From a bacterium (GTDB lineage: Bacteria; SZUA-182; SZUA-191; JAJRXT01), in NCBI GenBank assembly GCA_024277605.1, contig JAJRUU010000092.1:1-13468 (forward strand): a DNA stretch of 13,468 nt, in the 5' to 3' direction. Of the stretch, positions 6,411 through 12,610 are shown piece after piece; within the stretch, counting starts at the first letter, position 1, and every line of letters starts with the position of its first letter. The notes below the pieces were generated by a model that had not been told where the DNA came from, did no database searches, and was given only the letters and a program-made list of their open reading frames with translations. A program made the position numbers and the translations under genes.

Positions 6411-7433
6411 TTACAACAAACCCTGTTCCACCAGTAATTCAGCGATTTGTACCGCATTTAAAGCGGCGCCTTTGCGCAGGTTATCAGCTACAACCCACAT
6501 ATTTAAACCACAGGCCACCGACTCATCCTCACGGATACGACCTACGAAGGTTTCATCTTTACCGGCAGCATCCAGCGCCAGAGGATAGCGGCAGGCCTTT
6601 GGATCATCGACCACTTCTACTCCGGGCGCGCCAGCTAATATTTGACGGGCTTCGGCGGCAGTCAGCTTTTTCTCGGTTTCAATGTTAAGCGCTTCCGAAT
6701 GACTGATTAATACGGGCACTCTCACCGTGGTTACCGTTACTGGTAGTGAAGCCTCACCCAGAATTTTACGGGTTTCATTAATCATCTTCATCTCTTCTTT
6801 GGTGTAGCCGTTTTCCAGAAACTAATCTATGTGGGGCAGGCAGTTAAACGCTATCTGGTGAGGATAAACACTCGGTTTAATTCTATCGCCTTGCAGGGAA
6901 ACGATAAGTTTGCATTGTTCGAACAGCTCATCCATGGCCTCTTTACCGGTACCGGATACTGATTGATAGGTGGATACCACCACTCTTTTAATTCCGGCTG
7001 CATCATGCAGGGGTTTTAAAACTACCACCATCTGGATGGTGGAGCAGTTGGGATTGGCGATTATCCCCTTATGCTCTTTTAATGCGTGGGGATTGACCTC
7101 CGGTACGATTAGAGGTACTTCAGTATCCATCCTGAAGGCGCTGCTGTTATCCACCACAATGGTTCCCGCTTTGACCGCTAAAGGAGCAAACTCTTTACTG
7201 ACCGCAGCGCCGGCAGAAAACAGGGCTATATCAATCCCTTTAAATGAGTCGGGGGTTAATTCCTGCACAGTGGCGCTTTTGGAACCGAAATCGACCGATT
7301 CCCCAGCCGAGCGACAGGAAGCCAGCGCTCGCAAATTAGCTACCGGAAAGTTTCTTTCGGCCAACACCGCCAGCATTTCGCGGCCCACCGCACCGGTAGC
7401 TCCCACAACGGCTACATTATATTGCTTTCCCAC
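6411..7433 (-). pseudogene. asd: Aspartate-semialdehyde dehydrogenase interrupted by an in-frame TAG
   Basis: This NADP-dependent enzyme turns aspartyl phosphate into aspartate semialdehyde for lysine/diaminopimelate, threonine and methionine synthesis. The frame gives 340 positions, the normal length, with one TAG at codon 204 (6822-6824). Visible motifs are GATGAVG (11-17), SSAFRM (98-102), NPNCST with catalytic C130, SVSGTGKEAMDEL, and after the TAG ENGYTKEEMKMINETRK (207-223), RVPV and SHSEALN with catalytic H245. The TAG lies between LPHID and FLENGY, within the linking segment, without frameshift. Upstream open frame to 7475 is encoded by a dispersed repeat, so I start at GTG 7431-7433 with GAGGG 4 nt before it. 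This GTG also gives the conserved start KQYNVAVVGATG. Loss would make the cell auxotrophic unless another copy exists, so suppression or sequence error should be considered. Confidence 0.85.
6822..6824 (-). other. In-frame TAG within asd
   Basis: Codon 204 of asd reads TAG, between GAT (Asp) and TTT (Phe), with full family conservation on both sides and no indel. The replaced residue varies among homologues as I recall them, so it cannot be named. CAG, AAG, TCG or TGG are each one base away. The preceding codon, GAT, is the same as at the otsB TAG. Confidence 0.88.
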
Positions 7434-7445
7434 ATATCCCTCTAG

Positions 7446-7620
7446 CCCGAAAAATTCGGGTCTTGTTGTGTGCAAATCGAGATTTAGCTGAAAAACATAA
7501 ATTTATCAGCTGCCTGATCAACCGCCTCGGGCAAACAAAGTTTTATTGGACGTTGGCTCATAAACCTTATCTCACAAGGGGTGTCTTGCAAACCCAGTCT
7601 GAATTTATGAATAGATCGGG
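7446..7620. repeat. 175-bp dispersed repeat, copy A, between nrdR and asd
   Basis: This copy is intact. It opens with the hairpin CCCGAA-AAA-TTCGGG (7446-7460) and ends with TTTATGAATAGATCGGG just before the nrdR stop codon. Copy B (10495-11009 with its insertions removed) is 176 bp and clearly homologous over its full length, and a 48-bp fragment recurs at 11096-11143. It also contains AGCTGA ... TCAGCT (7486-7506 region) and CCTT ... AAGG pairings. No long terminal inverted repeats and no ORF of its own are present. It could be a non-autonomous IS200/IS605-like element with hairpin ends, or a repeated structured RNA. It forms the 5' leader region of asd. Confidence 0.75.
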
Positions 7621-8094
7621 CTAGGGTTTAATTTCTTCCGGTTTCTGACTTAAGAGATCTTTTAGCTCATCCATAAATTGATTTATATCTTTGAAATGTC
7701 GGTATACCGAGGCAAAGCGCACATAAGCCACATCATCCAACTCATACAGCTTTCCGATGACATATTCACCTATATCGGTACTTGATATTTCCCGGCCTGG
7801 GCGCTCATATGCCATCTGCTCGATTTCATCTACTAACTCTTCCAGTATAATAGTGCTGATCGGTCTTTTGCTGCACGCCTTGAGCAATCCGTCTAAAATT
7901 TTGTGCCTGTCGAACTGCACACGGCTGTTATCCTTTTTAACGACCATGGCCGGAATGTCTTCTATTCGTTCGTAGGTGGTAAAACGTTTCATACAAGACA
8001 GACATTGTCGGCGGCGGCGGATAATGGAGCCATCCTTACGCTCGCGAGAATCCAATACTTTATCATGATCATTCTCACAAAAAGGGCAACGCAT
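7621..8094 (-). CDS. nrdR: Transcriptional repressor NrdR
   Basis: This 157-residue zinc-ribbon/ATP-cone repressor senses dATP/ATP and shuts off ribonucleotide reductase genes. The N-terminal zinc ribbon has CPFC (C3, C6) and CLSC (C31, C34) with the basic DNA-binding stretch IIRRRRQ between. The ATP-cone follows (about 47-137: VVKKDNSRVQFDRHKI, YVRFASVYRHFKDINQF). Length is exactly typical. The ATG is preceded by GGAGGTGAT, a very strong Shine-Dalgarno site. It follows purB by 90 bp and precedes the dispersed repeat and asd on the same strand. No NrdR box (ACACwATATwTwGTGT-like) is visible in the window. Confidence 0.96.
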   Translation of the reverse strand: MRCPFCENDHDKVLDSRERKDGSIIRRRRQCLSCMKRFTTYERIEDIPAMVVKKDNSRVQFDRHKILDGLLKACSKRPISTIILEELVDEIEQMAYERPGREISSTDIGEYVIGKLYELDDVAYVRFASVYRHFKDINQFMDELKDLLSQKPEEIKP

Positions 8095-8143
8095 ATCACC
8101 TCCAGCTAATGGTGTTATAAAAGTAAAATTTAATAATCAGCTT

Positions 8144-8172
8144 AGCTTAGCAGACAGATAATCTTCCGTCAA
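8144..8172 (-). promoter_or_regulatory. Possible promoter for nrdR
   Basis: In the purB-nrdR spacer, minus strand, TTGACG (8167-8172, five of six consensus bases) stands 17 bp before TAAGCT (8144-8149, three of six). Spacing is ideal but the -10 box is poor. nrdR may instead be transcribed from the purB operon. Confidence 0.3.
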
Positions 8173-8184
8173 CCAAATTTTCGG

Positions 8185-9633
8185 CTAAAATAGCGGTTTT
8201 ATTTTAATGAATTCAGCACGGGGGTCCCTGGCTGGCTTATCAAATAAGCGGTTTTCCCAAAAGTTGCATACCGATTCCGCCTTGCGGGAAGAAGTGCCTG
8301 CATATTTTTCCGGGTGCAATAATACTTCTTTCTGCTGTGCACTAAACTTATCCAGATAGGGTTTTATTTCAGCTTCTTTCCACATTTGCTCATTGAGCTG
8401 CATCCCTTTCTCACGGCAGCGTTGTGCCAGCTTGCGAATGCATTCATGTGCATCGGGGTGCCCATAAACAGCCAGCAGGGTATACAGAGCCTCTGCCACG
8501 CACTGGTGTTTGCTCATGTCTACATTATGGCTGATAGCCGCTTCATTTATGCTTATCTTGGACATTACTGAGGCCAGGCGCTGGGTAGCGCAGACTAAGC
8601 CCACAATAAGCTCCATGGTGAAACGGCTGGAGGCGGAATTGGTGAGGTCCCGTTGGTGCTCTGAGAGCTGATCCATAAATACGGTGTTCATGCGGGGCAT
8701 GAAGGCTTTCCACAGGCTTTTTACGTTTTCAAAATCCTTGGGGTTCACCTTATGCGGCATAGTAGACGAACCAACCCGGTCTTTATCCGGTTGCTCCACA
8801 ATTTCCTGGATCTCGGAACGCTGTAGATGCCGCATATCATCGGCCAGATTAGCCAATACCGAAAAGCAGGAGGTTGCTGCGTACGCCAGATCGGCTACAT
8901 ATTCGGGTTCGCAGATTTGGGTTGAGTGGGTGGCTGGTTTAAGCCCCAGGAGGCCTAAAAATTCTCGTTCAAATTCATCGGGATCAATATTAAGCTCCTG
9001 GCCCACAAGGGCAAGAGAATTATATGCGCCCACCGCCCCCGATAATTGTCCCCGCAGGTTGTCGGCGGCAAGCCTGATAGCCTCTATACGGTTTCCCAAG
9101 CGGCTGACATATTCAGCCATGCCAAAGCCGAAGGTGATCGGTACTGCATGCTGTCCATGCGTGCGTCCCATTTGGATGATGTCTTTGCCCTGGCGGGTTA
9201 GCTTTATCAGTATACGTTCGAGTTTGTTTAAATGGGGGATGACGGCCTCATGGGTCAACTCCTTAAACCGCAGTGCGCTTGCGGTATCCATAATGTCGGC
9301 TGAGGTGGCGAAGAGATGAATGTAGGGCATGGCCTGTGGGCTTATTTTGGCCTTTAGACAGTTCACCAATGCCCTGATATTATGTTGAATGCGCTGCTCT
9401 TCGCGGTACACCTCGGCTGTGGTTACCTGATTATAGGCTTGTGCTACCTCTTTGGCTATCTGCGGGGAGCAGATGCCTTTATTGGCCATGGCCTGAACCA
9501 GGGCGGCTTCCACCTTTAGTAAATATGTAATATAGCTTCCCTCTGAGACGAAGGGTTTTAATTGCTCAAATAGCTCTTTGTTTTCCCCATAATATCGATA
9601 ATCCAGGGGACTTACTGCATCAAAAGTTTCCAT
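8185..9633 (-). CDS. purB: Adenylosuccinate lyase
   Basis: This 482-residue member of the fumarase/aspartase superfamily removes fumarate from SAICAR and adenylosuccinate in purine synthesis. Visible family regions are the N-terminal AVSPLDYRY, ATSADIMDTA (109-118), GRTHGQHAVPITFG (156-169, with H159 and H162) and the signature GSSTMPHKVNP (288-298) with the catalytic loop serines. It is longer than the usual Bacillus-type PurB (about 430 residues) and its signature is closer to the Escherichia coli type (TMPHKVNP). The ATG is preceded by AAAGGAGAATA, an excellent ribosome binding site. It begins 27 bp after the TPR gene, so the two are probably co-transcribed. Another lyase of the same superfamily is possible but less likely. 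Confidence 0.85.
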   Translation of the reverse strand: METFDAVSPLDYRYYGENKELFEQLKPFVSEGSYITYLLKVEAALVQAMANKGICSPQIAKEVAQAYNQVTTAEVYREEQRIQHNIRALVNCLKAKISPQAMPYIHLFATSADIMDTASALRFKELTHEAVIPHLNKLERILIKLTRQGKDIIQMGRTHGQHAVPITFGFGMAEYVSRLGNRIEAIRLAADNLRGQLSGAVGAYNSLALVGQELNIDPDEFEREFLGLLGLKPATHSTQICEPEYVADLAYAATSCFSVLANLADDMRHLQRSEIQEIVEQPDKDRVGSSTMPHKVNPKDFENVKSLWKAFMPRMNTVFMDQLSEHQRDLTNSASSRFTMELIVGLVCATQRLASVMSKISINEAAISHNVDMSKHQCVAEALYTLLAVYGHPDAHECIRKLAQRCREKGMQLNEQMWKEAEIKPYLDKFSAQQKEVLLHPEKYAGTSSRKAESVCNFWENRLFDKPARDPRAEFIKIKPLF

Positions 9634-9660
9634 TATTCTCCTTTCGACTAACCCTTTTTA

Positions 9661-10467
9661 TTATCCGGTTTTTTTAGTCAATTTGTCGTTTACATGTAGT
9701 ACCTCTGCTCCCTCTTCCAATAAAAGCACGCTTTCCCCAAGCGCCAGTCCATGATCTTTTTCCGCAGCGGCAGCAGGCGCAGGCGCAGACGCTTCATCAA
9801 TGTTTTGATCAACATATTGAGCAATGCCCTGATCTTGATCTTGATAATATTGTTGTTCCAATTTCTCCCTTACTCGATATAGCAAAAGTTGGGGGTCAGC
9901 GTATTCTTTGTCCAATTCCAGGCATTGTTCCAACAGCCAGCGGGCATCCTCATACTTGCCGTCTTTATAGAGACTGTTGGCTTGGTGATATAACTCATGG
10001 GCTTGCTCCAACCGCTCTATTTTAGCCAATAGATACTGGGGTTCCAGCCACTGGGGAGTATGTTCTAACAGCTCCTGCACTTTGCGCTTAGCTTTGGTCA
10101 GCTTTTCCTGAACAAGCAGTTCGTTTGCCCGTTGATATATATCCATAATCCACTGCTGAAACTGTCTGGTTTGTCGAATCAAATGCCGGAAGTGCCGGGG
10201 ATAAATTTTTAAGCCTATTGCCCGTTGGTAGTTGTTTATTGCCTCGTTAAAGCGACCTTGTAAATATAGTGTTTCAGCTATTTCCCGATAATGTTGTGCA
10301 ATAAGCTGGGTAGCAATCCGGGAGTAGAGCTTGCTGTATTTGCGCTTTAAAGGGTTTTGCCTTAGACAAAGCGTCAACTCTTCTAGTGCTCGATTCCACT
10401 CGCCAGCCTTAAAGCTGCTATAGCTCAGCTTATAAAGCTCATCTATATTCGGTGAACCGTCAGGCAT
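9661..10467 (-). CDS. TPR-repeat protein of unknown role
   Basis: This 268-residue, probably cytoplasmic protein has no signal peptide or membrane segment. Tetratricopeptide-like helix pairs can be placed at about residues 11-44 (SSFKAGEWNRALEELTLCL), 59-92 (ETLYLQGRFNEAINNYQRAI), 109-142 and 159-192 (NSLYKDGKYEDARWLLEQCL). The first, second and fourth fit the pattern of G/A and L spacing best. A glutamine-rich stretch follows (205-222), then an alanine/proline linker (APAPAAAAEKD) and an acidic tail. TPRs bind other proteins; the partner is unknown. The start ATG has GGAGGGG 5 nt upstream. It is the first gene of the - strand block with purB 27 bp behind. Confidence 0.8.
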   Translation of the reverse strand: MPDGSPNIDELYKLSYSSFKAGEWNRALEELTLCLRQNPLKRKYSKLYSRIATQLIAQHYREIAETLYLQGRFNEAINNYQRAIGLKIYPRHFRHLIRQTRQFQQWIMDIYQRANELLVQEKLTKAKRKVQELLEHTPQWLEPQYLLAKIERLEQAHELYHQANSLYKDGKYEDARWLLEQCLELDKEYADPQLLLYRVREKLEQQYYQDQDQGIAQYVDQNIDEASAPAPAAAAEKDHGLALGESVLLLEEGAEVLHVNDKLTKKTG

Positions 10468-10556
10468 ATACCCCTCCGCTTAATTTCCTGTTCGCCCGAA
10501 AAATTCGGGTCTTGTTATGGGGAAATCGACATTTACTTGAAAAACATAGATTTATC

Positions 10557-10777
10557 CAGTAGTGTCCGCTCCAAGTTTTTGCACCAGCGGCAAAATGTCT
10601 TTTAGTTCTCTCTCCCCTCTGGGGAGAGAGTTAGAGTGAGGGGAAAATCCGGTTTTAAAATCCCCCTCACCTTGATCCTCTCCCTCAAGGGAGAGGAAAA
10701 ACAAGGAATCTTGTGTTAGAAACTTACCGCAATTATTGACTTTTACGGTGTGCAAAAACTTGGAGCGGACACCGCTG
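10557..10777. mobile_element. 221-bp MITE-like element with 28-bp terminal inverted repeats and 9-bp target duplication
   Basis: Ends are CAGYRGTGTCCGCTCCAAG... : 10557-10584 matches inverted 10750-10777 at 26 of 28 positions. The 9-bp direct repeat AGATTTATC flanks it exactly (10548-10556 and 10778-10786), and copy A of the host repeat has a single such site. Inside lie perfect hairpins CTCTCTCCCC-TCT-GGGGAGAGAG (10608-10630) and CCTCTCCC-TCAA-GGGAGAGG (10677-10696), and GTGAGGGG paired with CCCCTCAC (10636-10643 / 10663-10670). This is a widely seen CTCTCCC palindrome type. No transposase is present. The parent IS family is uncertain. Confidence 0.85.
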
Positions 10778-10875
10778 AGATTTATCCGCTTCCTGCTCCT
10801 GCCGCCTCGGGCAAATAAAGTTTTATTGGGCGTTAGCTCATAAACCTTATCTCACAAGGGGTGTCTGGCGAATCT

Positions 10876-10982
10876 AGTGTCATGTCAAGTCTGTCATGCC
10901 GGACTTGATCCGGCATCCAAAGCTTGTGGATTCCCTCCTTCGCGGGAATGACAATCATACGTTACATGGATGACATGACACT
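10876..10982. mobile_element. 107-bp inverted-repeat element nested in the 175-bp repeat
   Basis: The 12-bp perfect terminal repeat AGTGTCATGTCA is at 10876-10887, with its inverse at 10971-10982. The target sequence TCTAGT is present on both sides (10873-10878, 10982-10987), so the duplication is up to 6 bp. Inside are the perfect hairpin ATGCCGGA-CTTGA-TCCGGCAT (10896-10916) and an imperfect one around GGATTCCC ... CGGGAATGAC (10928-10952). Both are of a type common as dispersed repeats in many bacteria. It has no coding capacity. Confidence 0.75.
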
Positions 10983-11088
10983 CTAGTCTGAGTTTATGAA
11001 TAGATTGGGTTCGGGAGTTAGTATAACAAAATTATTATGTGGAATAAATACCCTGCTCTTATTTTTATCGGCCATAGGATTTTCTACA

Positions 11089-11143
11089 CTAGGTTCGCAA
11101 GGGATGTCTTGCAAACCTAGGCTGAATTTATGAATAGATCGGG
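11089..11143. repeat. Fragment of the 175-bp repeat with a 13-bp hairpin (copy C)
   Basis: 11096-11143 matches 7573-7620 of copy A at 44 of 48 bases, covering only the 3' end. Here CTAGGTTCGCAAG (11089-11101) pairs with CTTGCAAACCTAG (11108-11120) with one mismatch across a 6-nt loop. This pairing is largely lost in copies A and B. It has no T-run, so it is not a typical terminator. Confidence 0.65.
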
Positions 11144-11251
11144 TAAAAGAAACAGGCTGTGCCTGCCCAAATTTTTCGGGTTAAGTGTCCTTGTGTATTT
11201 TATCCTATTAATGTTAATATAGGGCATACTAGCGATAGGGAGGAAAACGCA

Positions 11252-11746
11252 ATGATGTTTAAGTTCATAAAAGACATTATAGTAAATCTGGTAAAATGGT
11301 TTGCCAATCTAGCGGAAAGAAGCGGCCTTAAACGGAATCAGTTTATAACCGTTTTGATTGCGGTAATAGTTGCTTTGGGTATCGCAGCATTCTTGATAGT
11401 TTCTTTCTTGGCCAAAAAGGTGGCGCTTAATCTAAATCAGACGCTGATGATTTTCTTCATTGTCATCATTGCTTTAACGACGGTTTCCTATGTGGTGATC
11501 TCCCTGCTTTTGTTTAAGTTTACCAAAAGCACCTTTGAGAATACTAATAATTTGCTGCTCCTGAATCTGCTTATGTTTTATGAGAAAACATTACAGGATA
11601 AAACAGCCGCTATAACCGACACCACGGCAAAATTATTGGAAGGCGAGCGTATAAGCAAGGATTTACAGCAAAAATTAGCGCTGTTGTTCCCTGATCAAGC
11701 TAAAAAGCTTTTCCCGGAATTGGATGAAAAACATAAAAATAACTAG
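11252..11746 (+). CDS. Small two-TM membrane protein of unknown function
   Basis: This is a 164-residue protein that I do not recognise. Two strong membrane helices are visible (about 31-54, FITVLIAVIVALGIAAFLIV; and 64-89, LMIFFIVIIALTTVSYVVIS), with basic residues before the first and between them (KRNQ, AKK). A leucine-rich amphipathic segment (95-112) and a likely helical or coiled tail (112-160) follow. Start ATG 11252 has GGGAGG 8 nt upstream. The frame is open further up to 11159, but that extension has no ribosome site and includes repeat-like sequence. It is the first of three small genes on the same strand. Three tandem hairpin repeats begin at its stop codon. Confidence 0.75.
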   Translation: MMFKFIKDIIVNLVKWFANLAERSGLKRNQFITVLIAVIVALGIAAFLIVSFLAKKVALNLNQTLMIFFIVIIALTTVSYVVISLLLFKFTKSTFENTNNLLLLNLLMFYEKTLQDKTAAITDTTAKLLEGERISKDLQQKLALLFPDQAKKLFPELDEKHKNN

Positions 11747-11790
11747 GGGGCCAAGCCCCGAGGGGGCAAACCCCGAGGGGGCAAGCCCCG
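11745..11790. repeat. Three tandem 15-16-bp GC-rich hairpin repeats
   Basis: Units are AGGGGGCCAAGCCCCG (11745-11760), AGGGGGCAAACCCCG (11761-11775) and AGGGGGCAAGCCCCG (11776-11790). Each can form a small GGGG/CCCC stem with a 3-5-nt loop. The first unit shares its A and G with the TAG stop of the upstream gene. They lie between two genes of the small-protein cluster and may slow transcription, protect the RNA end or block translation; this is inference. Confidence 0.85.
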
Positions 11791-11814
11791 GACTTATGTC
11801 CCCAGGGAGTGATT

Positions 11815-12186
11815 ATGCCGGATACATTTGCGATAACCATAATTTTTATTGTTATAGCCACCATTGTGGCGGCCTTTATCAGGGGCAGGAATAAGGATAG
11901 ATGCTTACGGAGTTTTTCTGATGATTCAGTGACCCTGGAAGATGTAGGCGGTAAGACAATCTGGGGTAAGCTGCGGGTAGAAAATACGGGTTGGGAATTG
12001 ATGTATAAAACCACGTATAAGGACAAAAGCGGGCATGATGAGACCAGCTATATTCTATACAAAAACGAGTACCCTAAAATTCAGGCCGTAATCCGCTACC
12101 ATGATGAACTGCATGAGCAGGCTAAAATAGATAGGGATAGGGAATTAGAAAAATCCTATCATCCGACAGAATCGAGAATATTTTGA
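11815..12186 (+). CDS. Small membrane-anchored beta-domain protein of unknown function
   Basis: This 123-residue protein has one N-terminal membrane helix (4-22, TFAITIIFIVIATIVAAFI) followed by RGRNKDR, so the remainder is probably cytoplasmic. The next part (about 37-98) alternates hydrophobic residues: VTLEDVGGKTIWGKLRVENTGWELMYKTTY, in outline, then ETSYILYKNEYPKIQAVIRYHDEL. The G-K-x-I-W-G-x-L-x-V-x-x-x-G-W-E-L pattern resembles a small Sm-like or similar beta barrel; this is inference. The tail (99-123) is charged and probably helical. The ATG at 11815 has GGGAG 5-6 nt upstream. A GTG at 11809 is in frame but lies in that site. It ends with TGA, in frame with the next gene 15 nt on. Confidence 0.72.
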   Translation: MPDTFAITIIFIVIATIVAAFIRGRNKDRCLRSFSDDSVTLEDVGGKTIWGKLRVENTGWELMYKTTYKDKSGHDETSYILYKNEYPKIQAVIRYHDELHEQAKIDRDRELEKSYHPTESRIF

Positions 12187-12201
12187 AGGAAAACCCGCAA
12201 C

Positions 12202-12573
12202 TTGTTTAATACGGTGAGGGATTCGGTGTTGGAGGTGGCGAATCTGTTAATCGGGCAGGCTAAAAAAACAAGCGGCGCCGGAGCTATACTTACTACTCAA
12301 GATAAACACATATCACAGATGAAACAAGAGCTGGTAGGGGCGGTGGGTACCTCATTTGAGCCGTTACTTGAGCGGCATATCGGCAAAAGGGTAGTGCTGG
12401 AGATGAACAAAGGGGATAAAGTAATTGAATATCCCTGCATATTAAAGGATTACACCTCGGAATTCATGGAAGTTATGGATGTATATTATAGCACCCAGGA
12501 AGACCAGCCCGCCAGGAAAGCCGATCTGGTAGTCTTAAGAAAATATGGGATTATCAGGCATCTGGGTGAATAA
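12202..12573 (+). CDS. Small soluble protein with beta-rich (Sm-like?) segment, unknown function
   Basis: This is a 123-residue protein of no family I can name with certainty. An N-terminal helical part (1-45) precedes FEPLLERHIGKRVVLEM, a short turn with a charged KGDK, and EYPCILKDYTSEFMEVMDVYY, alternating strands like those of a small barrel. It ends KADLVVLRKYGIIRHLGE. No signal peptide or membrane helix is present. The start is uncertain: TTG 12202 has AAGGA 11 nt upstream, overlapping the TGA of the previous gene. GTG 12214 is an alternative without a good site. It is in the same frame as the preceding gene, separated by TGA plus five codons. It is probably the last gene of the three-gene cluster. 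Confidence 0.7.
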   Translation: MFNTVRDSVLEVANLLIGQAKKTSGAGAILTTQDKHISQMKQELVGAVGTSFEPLLERHIGKRVVLEMNKGDKVIEYPCILKDYTSEFMEVMDVYYSTQEDQPARKADLVVLRKYGIIRHLGE

Positions 12574-12610
12574 AGCATATTGATTGCTTGATAGTATAGG
12601 AATTTTCATT

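Larger units (their letters stand above)
10495..11009. repeat. 175-bp dispersed repeat, copy B, interrupted twice
   Basis: It starts with the same hairpin CCCGAAAAATTCGGG (10495-10509) and ends TTTATGAATAGATTGGG. Removing the two insertions and their target duplications (230 and 109 bp) leaves 176 bp, aligning with copy A (175 bp) end to end. The outer repeat is therefore older than the two elements inside it. Confidence 0.8.
10468..11251. other. 784-bp gene-free, repeat-rich region
   Basis: No credible gene was found here. From left to right it holds the upstream region of the TPR gene, 175-bp repeat copy B interrupted by two inverted-repeat elements (10557-10777 and 10876-10982), about 85 bp without recognisable structure (11010-11088), a strong hairpin with a 48-bp fragment of the 175-bp repeat (11089-11143), a small hairpin CAGGC-TGT-GCCTG (11152-11164), an inverted copy of the repeat's end hairpin with one mismatch (11167-11181), and the leader of the next gene. 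The promoters for the two divergent genes must lie here but no clear ones stand out. Confidence 0.8.

Noticed and set aside
6225..6437. Open frame of 70 codons on + strand after otsA
   Set aside because: It lies almost entirely inside the inverted-repeat element and crosses both GGGGAC palindromes; no ribosome site or family resemblance. It is simply the continuation of the otsA frame past its TAG.
2588..6824. Pyrrolysine as the sense meaning of the internal TAGs
   Set aside because: Not accepted as the main reading: pyrrolysine is known mainly from methylamine methyltransferases, no pyl genes are in the window, and TAG is the commonest terminal stop here. Kept only as something to test.
7434..7475. 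N-terminal extension of Asd up to 7475
   Set aside because: These 14 codons are largely encoded by the dispersed repeat and its hairpin; GTG 7433 has a GAGGG site and gives the family's usual N-terminus.
7434..7620. Lysine riboswitch or T-box upstream of asd
   Set aside because: No T-box TGGTACCGCG-type sequence and no lysine riboswitch core could be recognised; the spacer is explained by the dispersed repeat.
10552..10755. Open frame of 67 codons on - strand
   Set aside because: It is encoded by the 221-bp MITE-like element, including its hairpins; composition is repeat-derived and no start signal is seen.
11159..11251. Upstream extension of the two-TM protein
   Set aside because: It includes a hairpin resembling the 175-bp repeat end and lacks a ribosome site; ATG 11252 has GGGAGG at good distance.
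11745..11790. Possible CRISPR-like array
   Set aside because: Units are directly adjacent with no spacers, 15-16 bp only, and no cas genes are near.
12184..12186. TGA as selenocysteine codon
   Set aside because: A ribosome site overlaps the TGA and both neighbours look like complete small proteins; no obvious SECIS-type hairpin follows.
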